Assembly (NCBI GenBank): GCA_036320915.1
Contig: JAXBDG010000004.1
Span: 1,798,001 to 1,862,000 of the forward strand
Length of the DNA stretch: 64,000 bases
Direction of reading: 5' to 3'
DNA from: Linnemannia elongata
Taxonomy: Eukaryota > Mortierellomycota > Mortierellomycetes > Mortierellales > Mortierellaceae
Shown here: positions 44,813-56,527 of the stretch, one piece after another
Position numbering within the stretch: the stretch's first letter is position 1
How the letters are laid out: every line of letters begins with the position of its first letter
Program-made: the position numbers and the translations under genes
Notes under the pieces: generated by a model
The model's database searches: none
Seen by the model: only the letters and a program-made list of their open reading frames with translations
Told to the model about the DNA's origin: nothing

Positions 44813-45984
44813 CTTTTTTCTTTTTTCTCATAGGCTTCTCCAATGGTAAGTTGTGAGCAGGTGACCACTCGCCTCCTATTGGACAACGCTCTTCCTTCAG
44901 TCCTGGCTAAGTCTTGAACTAGAATCATTAGAGCGTGGAGAAATATAAGTAGATCATCATACTCACCTTTGCTTTCTTTCATATTACGCTCTAGGTTGGA
45001 GTCGCATTGGTGAACGCGTTGCTATTTGGCGTATATGGATTCTTCATGGATATTCAGATGAAGAACCCTGGGGATGATCCGACCCTCATGCAGATCTACC
45101 TGGCTGGCACAGGATCTGGCATCGTCAACAGGTACCCCCCCTCGAAATACCTTTCTTTTCTTTTTGATTCGCAGGACTGGTTATGCGTGCAGTATTCATA
45201 CACATACACATACGTATACACTCAATACTGACATCCTACCTTTTTTTTTTTATTTTTTTTATTTTTATTTTTTTTTCGGCGGCAAAAAAACCAGTTTTAT
45301 CAGTTGTCCGATGGAATTGTCAAAGATTCGACTTCAAAATCAGGATCAGGCCGCAGGAGTGGTAAAGAGTGGCAGCAGTGGTCTGGGGACAACCTTCTAC
45401 AAGGGGCCCATGGACTGTTTTAAACAAACCTATCGTCAAGGTGGCCTTCGCGCCTGTTACCGTGGACTCTGGTCCACCATCCTCCGAGAGACCTCCTACG
45501 GACCTTATTTCTTGAGCTACGAAATCTTCTGCAGGGCGTTGACACCGGAGGGCCAACGGACTCAGGATCTGTCGAGTGGACGGTTGGTTGTTGCGGGAGG
45601 GTTTGCAGGCATCGCTGGATGGCTCAGTACATACCCTACAGGTACCTTTCGCTCAATTGCCCAACACAGTCGTTTACAAAACCTGCCTTTTTTTTAGATT
45701 GAACAATGTCAAGTTAACTCTCGATCTCCAATCCATGAAATGCAATAGATGTGATCAAGACAAGAATTCAAGCACAGCACGACTCGCTACCGAAATCACA
45801 ACAGTTCAAGGGCGTATGGGATTGCACAAAGCACATGTATAGAGAAGAGGGCTTTCGGGTCTTTTTCAGGGGTGTCAATGCCACCGTCATCCGAGCCTTC
45901 CCTTGCAACGCCGCCACCTTCTTGGTCTACTCTCTGGCCATGCGTGCCTTGATGCCCGCCGCGCCCGAGGAAGCTTTGGCATAA
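43191..45984 (+). CDS. Mitochondrial carrier (SLC25 family, SLC25A45/A47-like)
   Basis: Nine exons, 43191-43242, 43962-44009, 44155-44187, 44320-44411, 44622-44645, 44834-44845, 44995-45131, 45295-45641 and 45749-45984, chain exactly to 326 residues, normal for the family. The three ~100-residue carrier repeats are marked by HPWDTVKVRLQ, CPMELSKIRLQ and YPTDVIKTRIQ, each preceding the second helix of its repeat. LTPEGQ and VVAGGFAGIAGW closely resemble SLC25A45. It should sit in the mitochondrial inner membrane and exchange amino-acid or carnitine-type solutes; the exact substrate is unknown. The first repeat's motif has Trp instead of Phe (PWD), and the second has PME instead of P-x-D. Intron 1 is 719 nt and exon 6 is only 12 nt (ASPM). 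Many small exons are typical of conserved carrier genes here. Confidence 0.9.
44834..44845 (+). other. 12-nt microexon of the carrier gene
   Basis: GCTTCTCCAATG encodes Ala-Ser-Pro-Met between acceptor CTCATAG and donor GTAAGT, phase 0 on both sides. Adding it restores the SLC25 pattern GLYKGM-ASPM-VGVALVNA, where animal homologues read KGMSFPIASIAVVN; skipping it would delete four residues of a helix. Confidence 0.85.
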
Positions 45985-46307
45985 AATCATTTTCTTGCTT
46001 TTTTTTTTGTCCTTTCCCCTTCTTTCAGACTACCTAAAATGTATTGTACTTCGAAAATAGAGACATCCTTTCATTGTTACCACAACTGTCTTTTGCCTTT
46101 TATTGTGACAAAGTGGTCGAGACCCACAAGATTTACGAATGCGAAATAAGGGGGAGGAGATTAAAAATACATAGCAAAGCAGTTGAAGGTGTAGCTCGTT
46201 CCTTTGCTCAAAACCAGTTCAAAGAAGAGTTGGCCAGGCCGCAAAACACAAAAGAGAAAAGGCGAGAGAAGATGAGTGAGAGTAGCAAGAGAGAGCGCAG
46301 CAGAAGC

Positions 46308-48455
46308 TCAAGGAATTGTGTCGAGGTCCTCAGGGATGTTGAAATTGCGGTTGAACTCCTGGCGGTCGACCATGAACTTGTCCACACAGTATGACTGGAA
46401 CGTGAAGATGTTCTCTATCCAAATCGAAGCGGAATATGAGAAACGTGTTAGAGGCGGTTATAGAGCGAGCGGTTATTACAAACAAGCTCCAATTAACTCT
46501 TGGAAAAAGCTTACCTGTCCAGCGATTGGTGGCGTCCTTTGCGATTTGCGAGTATCTCTCTAGATGAACATAGAAAGCGAAGCATATGTCGATAAGTCTT
46601 TCGCGACAAGCCGAGTTTTCGTCCGCACAAAGCCCACATGTCAGCCAGTCTGCCTGCCAGTTCATCCGCCTAAAGCAAATGTCCTTACTCTGAGCCTCGA
46701 TCAAGTTTGGATCGTTGTCACTATACTGCTTGAGCTCCGTTTGGTACTGAGCATCAAGTGCCTCAGCCTCCTGCAACTGCTTGAGCAGTTCCTGACGTTG
46801 TGGCTATTACAAATCGAAGGAAGACAAGAAAGAGTCAGGACCCAGGAAGTCTCCAGCATCAAATATCAGTCCAAAGCAAAATGAGTGTGCTGATCAGAAC
46901 AAAGGACCCAGAGTCTACTGTTCGAGAGCATGCACTGATCCTCAAAACATATTTTCTTTGATCTCTTCTCTTTCCTATAACACGGGAAAGTCCAAAACAA
47001 CAAAGCACAATAGGAATGTCAACATGCGGATGATTATGTGTTACTTACGTTGTCTTGACGGCCTCCGGCAGCTTCCTGAATCTTGCTCTCCAGGTCTGCA
47101 TTGGTTGTTTCAATCCGGTTCAATTCAGCCTCCAAGTTCTGAAGTTGTGTGTTTTTCTAGCAATTTTGTGAACGTAGTAAATAATACAGTCCGTTATTAT
47201 TGTCGTCCGTTTCACCTGTTATCATGCAAAAAAAAAGTCTCTATATTCCTGATCACGGCGGCATGCATGTTAACGATATTCTTGATAAACAGTCAGCCAA
47301 TCTAAGAAGGATGGCCGTTTCCATTCTCCTCCCATTCCTCGTTCTCCCTTCATCATCATCTTTTCCACTCTCTCCCCTGTCTGTTATGCATAGTATTGAT
47401 TCTTACTGCTTGTTGCACTGCGCTGGGAAAGGACCAATAGAAGTTAGAGGTTCCAATCTTCTCGACCGTCACCAATCCATCATCGACAAGAGACTGCAGG
47501 ACATCCTTCACAGCCTGCTGAACTATTACGCGTCGACCACAGTACAAAGAGAAATCAGGAAGGCAGGGTTGGTGAGATTAGTGATACGTGTGAAAGAGAG
47601 TGATGGTAAGTCGTGCGCGGAAAGACAAAGGACAGAATGAGAGATGAGAGGAGAGGGGAGCGTGAACGTGAAAGAGAAAAGAAAGGATAACAGAGTGAGA
47701 AACCAGGGATATGATCCTCAACGTGAATATTGTCAGATTTCAGATCCAGTCAGCCCAAGGTGCTTCGTCGTCGTTGCCGTCGTAGTTGTTTGTTCTTTCC
47801 AGAAAGGGGATTAATTCAGTTGTCTGTTTGTTCTTCGTTGACAAGAGAAGAAGGAAAGGGCAAAACCTACTAATTCCTTTCTCTTTGGGCACAGTCTTTT
47901 CCAGTTCTTGGAGTTTATGGAACGTGAGCTATAACAACGGATAACGAAGGGATAGAACACAAGCCGACAAAGTAAACAAATAAACAAGGAGAAGTAGTAG
48001 GATTAATAAAGAGTTCCTGCGGAGATAAAACAGGTAAAGGACTTAAAACAAGGGCGGGTGGTTGGGACATAAGTGTAGAAAAAAGACAGAGGAAGAGGAA
48101 GGGGATGTTGGGGAGTGATCCTCCTACCGTCTCGTGAAAGTAATCCAGAAGCCGTGTGCGCTTCTCTGCTGCCGAAACGCCCTTTCGTGACTATGCATAA
48201 GAATAGAAGAAAAGTCGAGAGTAGGTCGGAGGGAGAGTCAGAAAAAAACAACTCGATAAGACGACGACGTGGTGGCGTCAGAAAGAAAAGAGGGGCGAGA
48301 AAGTGTAGGGTTAGCAAAGCAATGGAAGTCTTGCTTCTCTCTGTGGGAATCTGCATGGAAGGAACGAACGTTGCATTTCGTTCTCGCGATTGACCGTAGC
48401 TAGCTCTTTCTATTTGTTGTTCCTGTCTTTATTTCTTATTTCCTGGACTTGCCAT
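46308..48455 (-). CDS. MND1: Meiotic nuclear division protein 1 (Mnd1)
   Basis: Eight exons, 48455-48453, 48190-48128, 47928-47871, 47522-47419, 47156-47049, 46803-46689, 46559-46515 and 46414-46308, give 200 residues (family ~205). With Hop2 it stimulates Dmc1/Rad51 strand exchange in meiosis. The sequence follows Mnd1 throughout: SRKGVSAAEKRTRLLDYF, LEKTVPKEKGI, VKDVLQSLVDDGLV with KIGTSNFYWSFPS (winged helix), a coiled coil of about 80 residues, then NRWTENIFTF and the conserved end NFNIPEDLD. Exon 1 is just the ATG codon, followed by GCAAGT: a GC-AG intron that alone produces the family N-terminus M-S-R-K-G. Yeast MND1 also has an intron close to its start codon. Intron phases are consistent at all other junctions. 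Confidence 0.9.
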
Positions 48456-48889
48456 GGTTGTTTCTTGCTTGGTCGGCAGTGATTCTTGCTGGGTCGAAAG
48501 GTGAAAGGATGAACGCGAGAAGGAATGAAAGAAAAAAAAAAGTCTCCTATGCTGCAGGGGAGGTGTTATTTTGGTGGCAAACCAAAGCAAAGAAAAATCG
48601 GACTGCTGCTCAGTCTTTTTGCCTCTAAAGATATGGGCAGGGTACACACGGCCCAGAACCAATGTCCCTAAACACACACACACTTGCCCCAGTTCGTGCA
48701 ACAGAGGGTTGGGGGTGTTTAAGGTCGGAGCGATAGCGAGCAGTGGAGAAAAAGGAGAGAGCAAGGGACTGACCGAGGGATGATACTTAGCACCAAAAGA
48801 GCAATTTTGTCCAATTGCTGGATAATAATATCTTGTCTTGACTGGTTGACTGGCCATGATGATGGTACATATACATCCTGTTGCTTCAT

Positions 48890-49126
48890 CCAGTCATGCC
48901 CTTCCTCTACGATATGACGTATTTAAATTGGCATGAGTAAATGACAGATGTGCGACACAGCACGTTGTAGCTACTGTACCTTGCTGATCCTCACTTCATC
49001 ATCGCCACCACCACCTTGACCTGCGTCTGAACGATGCAATCAAGAGGGAAGGAGAAAAGATATATGACATATCACGGTAAGAAATAGAAAGAGAGACATA
49101 CTTTGTAATGTAATCTCTGTCTGGTA

Positions 49127-49184
<58 letters not shown>

Positions 49185-49300
49185 AGAGAGAGATAGGCAG
49201 AGACAGAGGGAAAGTGTAATTCGCACGGGGTGTGTCTCTGCGTCTGTGTCTGTGTCTGTTTGTTTCCATTTTGTGTAATGCAATGCGTCTATCCCAACTC
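48890..49300 (-). other. Possible small spliced gene (weak)
   Basis: Two or three mini-exons can be linked: 19 nt at about 49120-49102 (acceptor TTACCAG, donor GTATGT), then one ending AAG|GTACAG near 48981, then a last piece from about 48906 to a stop near 48886. Together they read TEITLQNAGQGGGGDDEV and ISKRKGMTG. Phases agree, but no first exon is evident and I recognise no family. It may be a 5'-untranslated part of another transcript. Confidence 0.2.
49132..49178. repeat. (GA)n microsatellite
   Basis: An uninterrupted GA run of about 45 bp, followed by interrupted GAGAAA units. Confidence 0.95.
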
Positions 49301-49810
49301 AGACGCAGACATGAAAATCGAATCGCCCGATCGATGAATTCAAAAAGACGCTCTTCTTTCTTTTTTCATTTTTTGTTTTCTCTTCTTTCTTCTTTCAACT
49401 TTTCATCATCTTTCCTCTTGGCTCGTTATCGTTCTCACGCTAGCACTTCTTTTGCTCTACTCACACTCAAACGTCCACCTCCTTCTCACTTTCACTTCGA
49501 CTAAACTCCTCTTGCACTCACCCACCTTCCTTCGCGCTTTTCTCTCGGACGACACTTCTTAATCCTCCCCATTCCCACACCCCCGCGACGCAAACTCGAA
49601 CATATCATTCCCCCCCTTTTCAACCGACGTTGAATGCAATTAAAGCCGATTCTTTTCAGTTTTGCCCATCGATCCTTACCTACTACAACCACGCCCATCA
49701 ACAACGTCCCCGCTACTACCACTACTACAACCACACATTAGTCCATCACCGTCATTATCCGGTGATACTCTGCCCTCGCCCACCTAGACATATACACATA
49801 CACCTTCATA

Positions 49811-52745
49811 ATGCCTCTCGCACGCTGGGCCTTCAACATCCGCCAACCCCTTCTCCTCGAGAATGTCGAGCCCCTGGTCACCCGGCTCACAGACGACGAC
49901 AGCCACAGCAGCGATTCTTCCTCTAGGCGGCCGCCTAACATCGTCCCCGTCTCAAACCTGCTCAACTTCCTTCCTAAATCCGAGGCAGACTCGCTCCTTC
50001 AATTACGGTTAGAGGACGATATGCGCCGTGCCCTGGTCGGCCGACTCATGATCCACGCCTTCTTCACCGCACACCACAACTGTCAATGGGAGAATCTCGT
50101 CTTTGACAACACCGAGAGTACCAAACCCGTCCTGGTATGCTATGCAACAACACCGAAAAGAAAGAGGAGAAAAAGAAGAATACCGATACATCGAAACCAT
50201 ATCATCCGTCAATTTTTTTAGTGCTTGTTTTACACCATGCACCATGCACCATGCATCTCCATGTGTGTTCTCAGTTCTTTTTTTGTTTTGTTTCCTCTTC
50301 CTCTTTGCATCCTTTTTCCCCCTCTCCCTGTTCCATGTGTCGTGTGTATTTTTGTTTGTTACATCCAACTTTTTTTTTGTTCTTTTCTGAATGTTGTTAT
50401 ATTTTGGGTACTCAGTTGAAAATACATTACACCAGGAACGCCCATACAATAACAATATTATAAACGTCAATGCGATCACAGTGAGAGGGAGGGAAAGGGG
50501 GAGGGGGGAAGAGGAAGAGGGAAAGATGGAACAACAATATAGCTTTCAACTTTATTTCTGCACATGGGTGGCATGGATGGTGGTGTCGACCATCCGTGTG
50601 TCCCACGCCTTATTTGAACGGGTCCCTGATTCCCATTCCCATCCGTTGCTCAAAAAAAAAAGACTCAAGTGCACACACACACTCTCTCTCTCGAACAGAA
50701 TTCCGTTGTCTCTTCTTTCACTTTCTCTTTTCCTTTTTTCATGTATATTTTTCTCCTCCTTTCATCCCCTTCCTTACTCGTCCTTCCTATCCACCCTCTT
50801 TCTTCGTCTCCATGTACCCCTCCTTACGCTAACGCGTTTCTGGCTCTCTTTTTTTCTTTCTTTGTCTGCTAACACCCGTCATTCCCGTTCTATTTAACCC
50901 AATCTCCAATGTGTAAAAACAGGTATCGCCAGAACACTTGAAATCGGTCAGCTACAATATCTCGCATCACGGCGATTGGGTCATCCTTGTCGGCAACACC
51001 GATCTGTCGTGCGATAGTCCCGTCCGCCTCGGTGTCGATGTCATGGACTTTCAAGAGCAAGTCTCAGGAGAATCTTTTGAATCTTTCTCGTCATGCTTTC
51101 AACACCAGGTACGAAATGGTTATCATAAACACATGGATAGGATCGACCGGATCGAAGATAGTATGTGATGTGTGGGCGACATGAAATGCAGGGACCATTG
51201 AATCTGTTGCATAGTTTTGTTGGCGCGATGAATGGTCAGATCTAAAATTTTGGGGTCGATTTGGTGGGACAGAAGGTTTTTTTTGTTGCTTCTTTACTTC
51301 TAGTTTCCCCGACAACGATGATTCTCATTGACTTTGCCCAATGTCCATCTTCAAAACCCCATTCTTTGCTTGCGCACAAAAGAGGCATAAAAATGGCGAT
51401 CGTCTCAATAACCCCAATTGGCGTTAGATCCGTTTTTCCTTCACTCTTTGCTTACTTTGCTGGTGCAGATCGGGGTCCTTTTCACATTCGCTCTATGAAG
51501 CTGTGGACTTGCGTTTCATAGTGATTCTGTGCGGTGTAAAAATAACTCTCCGGCCATGGGGGGTGGGGGTGCACACATGTTGTCAATGTCACCTACATTA
51601 GCACTATCTTCAGCTTTGTCTTCTCCTGGGCCACTTGGAATATTCGCACCCATCCTCCCCTCTCTTAACTATGTCGTCATTCCATGTTGTTGTTTATTGC
51701 TATTGCGATCGTTGAACGCAAAAAAAAAAAAAAAAAAGTCGAGAGCCCCGGTTCCCCTTCTCGAAAATTTCGATTGCATCACTTTGTTTGTATGCTTTTT
51801 TTGTGTAACTTTTCATTTCGTCGCATGAATGGGGAATGAGAGAAGACGGACAGGCATCTGTTCAGCTCAGAAGGGCTTTGAATGACGACGATAAGTGAGA
51901 ATGACGACAACATACAGGACCCCCTCCTCTCTCTCTCTCTCTCCCTTCTTCTCTATCTCCCTCTCTCTCTCCTTGCACGCCCCGACTCTAATTCTCAAGT
52001 ACCCTTTCTAATCTCTATATTTCTCTCTGTTGCCCTCTATCTCACCACACTAACAATAGTTCACGCCGAATGAAATCACGTTTATGGTCAAGGCCTCATC
52101 GCCCGAGTCATCATCACCCGATTGTGCCTCTGTCGATGCACAGCTCAAGAGATTCTATCGGTTATGGTGCCTGAAGGAGTCTATCGTCAAGGCACTAGAT
52201 ATTAACTCGGACTTTGATCTCAAGTCTATCGAGTTTACGATTCAGGACGAGGAGGAGACTGAAAAGGTAAACTTTTTTTGCTTTGCTTCTATGCCTCTTC
52301 GATGCTTCCATACTTCCATGCTTCCAGTGCTTCGTTTGCTTCGATGTGTTTCAACTGACTGAACAAAACGCCCCCCTTGACGCTCAATTGCAAATCGCAC
52401 CGTTATTAATTTCAACATTTCTCCTCTACATCCTTCCTTCCCTCCTTCACTTACCTACTTATCCTCTCCACCCACCCACCCTATTCCATTCCTACCGCAC
52501 AATAGCCAATCCTATCAACAGTCATTGGCGTCCACGAACCAAAACCAGAAGTGCTCTCAGAAGAAGGCTGGTCCTTTGAAGAGGCACTCTTGGACTCAGA
52601 CCACTGCTACGCGATCGCAGCCCAGACCGAGACTGAAGATGGAGGTTCCTCTTCGGCGATCTTGGACGGGTCAGAAATCCGGAGGTTCGATTGGAAGGAG
52701 CTTCTTAAAGACGCCGTTCCTTACCCTGTCCATTCCTCTGCCTGA
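49811..52745 (+). CDS. 4'-phosphopantetheinyl transferase (Lys5/AASDHPPT type)
   Basis: Four exons, 49811-50134, 50923-51108, 52060-52266 and 52506-52745, all phase 0, give 318 residues. It moves 4'-phosphopantetheine from CoA onto carrier-protein serines, in fungi the alpha-aminoadipate reductase Lys2 and often fatty-acid or polyketide synthases. Diagnostic pieces are RWAFNIRQ at the N-terminus, YNISHHGDWVILVG, the Mg-binding LGVDVMDF and FYRLWCLKESIVKAL (the W-x-x-K-E motif). Introns 1 and 2 are unusually long for this window (788 and 951 nt). The C-terminus (~240-318) is variable, as in Lys5 homologues. Exon 4 was started at CCAATC because that keeps phase 0 and leads into VHEPKPEVLSEEGW. 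Confidence 0.92.
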
Positions 52746-53165
52746 GCTTGTAACCATTGAGACTTCTACTATATGAAAAAAACCCCAAAAATGAACAAGA
52801 AAAAAAAAAAGATATACAACAACAACCTTTTGCTCCTCTTCTCGCACTCTCTTCCTTCATCCTTCTAAGTGCGCTTCGGCGGTGAAAACGAACGGTGTAC
52901 AGTCATCCCTGGTCGGACAGACTATATCATTTTTCACATTGCTGGGCGAATTCTCCATCCAAAATAACAAAATAATAAAAACTGCAGATATTTCTCATTG
53001 CTCAATTAGATAATAGTGTTTATGTATTACAGTAGGGGTTCAACTTTCTCGTCGTGTGACTGTCCTTGTCGTGAGTCTCAGTCAGGTTATCCACACTCGT
53101 CTCGGTCGATTTCTCCGAAGGATGTCCTCCAGTGCCCTCAGCCCTCAAACCTTCACTCCGTTCCT
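52746..53165. other. Convergent intergenic region
   Basis: The 3' flanks of the PPTase (+) and the GNAT gene (-) meet here. AATAATAAAA at about 52968 could serve as a polyadenylation signal for the PPTase transcript. No gene is seen. Confidence 0.4.
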
Positions 53166-54023
53166 TCAATCGTGCTTCTGAGCCTCAGCTTGAACCTTTG
53201 CCAAGTTCCGCCCCCAATCCTTAATACTCATCTCCAACAAAACCCGCTCCCCCATCCACTCAGGCGTCCGATCCACCTGAACAAACCCAAACTTGTGGAA
53301 CAACCTCAAAGCAGGCACCTGGTAGCCTTGCAACTTGACCCTCACAGTCTGAACCTTTTCCTTCTTGGCCGACTCGGAAATAGCATCCATCAGAGTCTTG
53401 AGGAGGAGGGTTCCTGCGCCCCGTCGTTGGTCGTCGGTGTTGACGACCCAGTTGGTGAGGACCGCTTCGTTCTTGGACCGGTCGACGACAGCGCCAATGC
53501 AGCCGATGACCCGGTTGGATTTCTCGAGAACAAAGAATTTGTTGTCCTTTCCTGCCAGTGATCCGCCCTTCACTGCGACATCCTCATCTTTCTCCGTTGT
53601 TGTTGACTCTGCGACCACACGCTTCTTGGCTTCTCCTGCCGAACTCGAACCTGCAGCTCCAGCCTTCTCATCCTGTGAACGATCCTGATCTCCAAAATAC
53701 TCCAATCGCCCCACACCCAAGTGTCCAGGTGCAGTCGTAGAGGCCTCATAGAGCAACGTCAAAAATAACACCCCCTGCGCAACAATCACCGTACCCGCCA
53801 TAATCGTCAAAATCTCGAGGTAGTTGCCCAGAGTAGTTTGACGGTACTTGAAGATCCCTGTGGCGATGGCCGTCCAGAGAAGGAGGGCGAGAGGTCGTAG
53901 TTTGAGGAAATGGAAGAGCGGCGTGACGGATTTCATGTGGGAGTCAAAGACTAGTTGGGCGACGCCGGCGCGGTTCTGAGAGGTCAAGGGTTGGACCTTG
54001 AGGGATGTTGACAACGAAGACAT
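53166..54023 (-). CDS. Membrane-anchored GNAT N-acetyltransferase
   Basis: A single-exon frame from ATG 54023 encodes 285 residues; the frame is open further upstream but only through low-complexity sequence. Two hydrophobic segments (LRPLALLLWTAIATGIF and YLEILTIMAGTVIVAQGVLFL) at about 43-100 resemble the N-terminal membrane hairpin of NAT8-type acetyltransferases. The GNAT fold follows at about 145-275, with VIGCIGAVVDR, LTNWVVNTDDQRRGAG (the acetyl-CoA P-loop motif R/Q-x-x-G-x-G/A), and a late LRLFHKFGF (motif B). An Ala/Ser/Glu-rich insert separates membrane and catalytic parts. The substrate is unknown. Confidence 0.85.
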   Translation of the reverse strand: MSSLSTSLKVQPLTSQNRAGVAQLVFDSHMKSVTPLFHFLKLRPLALLLWTAIATGIFKYRQTTLGNYLEILTIMAGTVIVAQGVLFLTLLYEASTTAPGHLGVGRLEYFGDQDRSQDEKAGAAGSSSAGEAKKRVVAESTTTEKDEDVAVKGGSLAGKDNKFFVLEKSNRVIGCIGAVVDRSKNEAVLTNWVVNTDDQRRGAGTLLLKTLMDAISESAKKEKVQTVRVKLQGYQVPALRLFHKFGFVQVDRTPEWMGERVLLEMSIKDWGRNLAKVQAEAQKHD

Positions 54024-54596
54024 CCTGAAAAAAGCGTTGGGTGGTAGGTGGTGAATGTGTTGGTGATGAAAGAGAAAGAAAAAGAAAGAGAAAAGGAAAG
54101 AGATGAGATGAGGAGGGATGAAAGAAGGTCGACTGGAGAAGTAAGGTTTGAGGCGTGAGAGGAAAAATAACAGAAGACGTAGAACGACAAACAAGAACGA
54201 TCGTGGGCAAAAGGGCCGATTCTTCTTTTCATTGGGCACGCTACTCTGCCAACCAATCAGATCTTCGCAAATGGTGCGACAAAGAAAGGTTCTCTCTTGA
54301 AAGAAGAACGCTCTCGAAACAAGTCGTCTTGTCAAACTCAACCTACAGTTCCTTGCTTACCAAGAGTGGGTCAGATAAAGAAAGAGAAATGAAGACCCAG
54401 GAACATAAGATGGGGGCCGAGAAGGCTCCAGTGGATGAAAAACAAGAAACTGAGAAACGTTGGCGCCTTTATTAGGGAAAGAAATGAGGAATCGAAAAGC
54501 ACCTTCTGGTATGAGAGAAAAGCATAGCACGGAAACCATTATGAACGAAGCAAACAAACAACAGTAAAACAACAACAACACGCTGCATTAAAGCAC

Positions 54597-56527
54597 TCAG
54601 GACCAGACCTAATCATACGCAAAATAACCATTGTCAAAAGTAACACGTTAGAATAGATTAAAACAGGACCAAACAAATAATTATAGCGAGCGATAAAAAA
54701 AGTTATTAATGGGCTTACCTTCAGGGTGGTGTCCCAGGATCCGGTGCACATGGCCATACCATCGCTGGCTACGCCCAAACAACTGACGCGGTTCTCGTGG
54801 CCCATCAGGACACCCACACGATCCGATCGTAGAGTGTCCCACACGTTGCAGTTATAATCGTCGTATCCAGCAAACATCAATCGACCTGAAATTGAGAACG
54901 CCACCGATGTGATACCGCACAGAATGTTGTCGTGTGTGTAAATGTTCATCTCGCGATCTGCCCGAAGATCAAACAGGCGGCACGATGCATCGTCCGAACC
55001 CGTACCAAACGCATCGCCGTTAGGAAAGAACCTAGTTATTGTGAGTTAGAGAACCCATTTTCCGTGTTAGTTACACACTCAAAAAGTGTAAAAGCGATTT
55101 TTACAAGATCCAAGATGAACAAAATACAAAGAACAGGCTAGGCCGCGGGCCACACAAGACCACATCAGGCTTGAGGCACTGGAACTTACTGCACGGCGTT
55201 AATGTCGGATTCGTGCCCTGTAAATGTTTGAACACAACGTCCCGATCGAATGTCCCAGACCTTGGCCGTCGAATCGCATGCACCAGACACAAAGAGGCGT
55301 TGGTCTGGAGATATCGATAAGCTAGAAAAAGTAAAATAAAAAAAACAGGGGCGGGACGATGAGTTCAAGGTAATTAAGAGCCTGCCTCCTTGACCCCCTT
55401 AGAAAATAAAAAGTTCCAACAACAGTGAAAAGGCAGGGAGAGTGAGAGGGAGAATGCAAGAGAGAAGGAGGGAAAAGAAGGCGACAGAAAGAAAGGGAGC
55501 GGCGTACTGAAGAATAAGGCAAGCGAGGAGACGAATGAGGAAGGTGAGGGAAGTATGGAGAACGAAAAAGTGGAGTGAAAAGTATACCTCATGACATCGC
55601 CAGTATGATCGTTAAACTCCATGGTCTTCATGCCAGCATCTACATCCCACAGCATACAGCTCATATCTCCACTGGAGGTCAAGATCTGACGATCGTTCAT
55701 GAAACGACAGCAGGACAGATAGCCAGAATGTGCGCTGAGTTCACGCGCCACCTTGACGGAGCCTTCTCTCGTTCGGAGATTGTAGATGGAGCACATGTTG
55801 TCGAGTCCTCCGCAAGCGACCAAGTTACCGGTCGGTGCGTAAGCACATGTCATGACCCAAGACGACCGCAGAGGGATGGCATACACCTTGTTGGTTGTGT
55901 AGGCATCCCAGACAATCAGCTTTCCGTCCTGTGAAGCCGAAACGAGATGCTTTTTGTCGGAAGCCCAGTTCATTGCGTAGATCTTGGCCAAGTGGCCTTT
56001 GAGCACACGACGAATACGAATGTTGATGCGCGTCAAGGGTTCCAACTCTTGTGACATGACCTTCACTATCGTGCATAAAAAATGAAGCATCGAATACAGG
56101 AAGAAAAAGAGTGAGCATATGTGAGAGTGTTGTTACTTGTCGTTACTTTGTCGTTCCGGAAACAATTGCAAGTTGTTCAGTATCGGCGAAGGGAGAGGTT
56201 GAGTGTAGTAGAGCGCTAATTGGATGACGAGGTGCGGTTGGAGGAATGGTCGAGGGGGAGGAGGAGGAGAATCGTCGTTGGGTGTTCATATTTAGGATGA
56301 TGTGTTGACCCTTGGAGCCTTGAGGATGGTGATGATACAAAAAAGAAAAAAAAAAGGTTTGGGCGCAGACCTGAGAAAAACGACTAGAGTGAGTGAGTGA
56401 GTGAGTTGTGTTGTGTTAACTTACGAGAGGTATCGTTGAGTGCAGCCTTTTTTTCTCTGATTTTGTCCTTCAGGTACTCGGCTTCCTTACGCGCATTAGC
56501 AATGCGCTCGGCCATGTCGGAACTCAT
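54597..56527 (-). CDS. Heterotrimeric G-protein beta subunit
   Basis: Five exons, 56527-56425, 56065-55588, 55321-55190, 55031-54719 and 54608-54597, chain exactly to 345 residues, typical for G-beta. An N-terminal coiled coil ([19 protein letters not shown]) pairs with G-gamma. Seven WD40 blades follow ([105 protein letters not shown]). It transmits receptor signals for mating, growth or morphogenesis at the plasma membrane. The last exon is only 12 nt and encodes Val-Trp-Ser-stop, completing the seventh blade with a Val where most G-betas have Ile-Trp-Asn/Ala. A long CT-rich (sense strand) region lies upstream. Confidence 0.93.
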
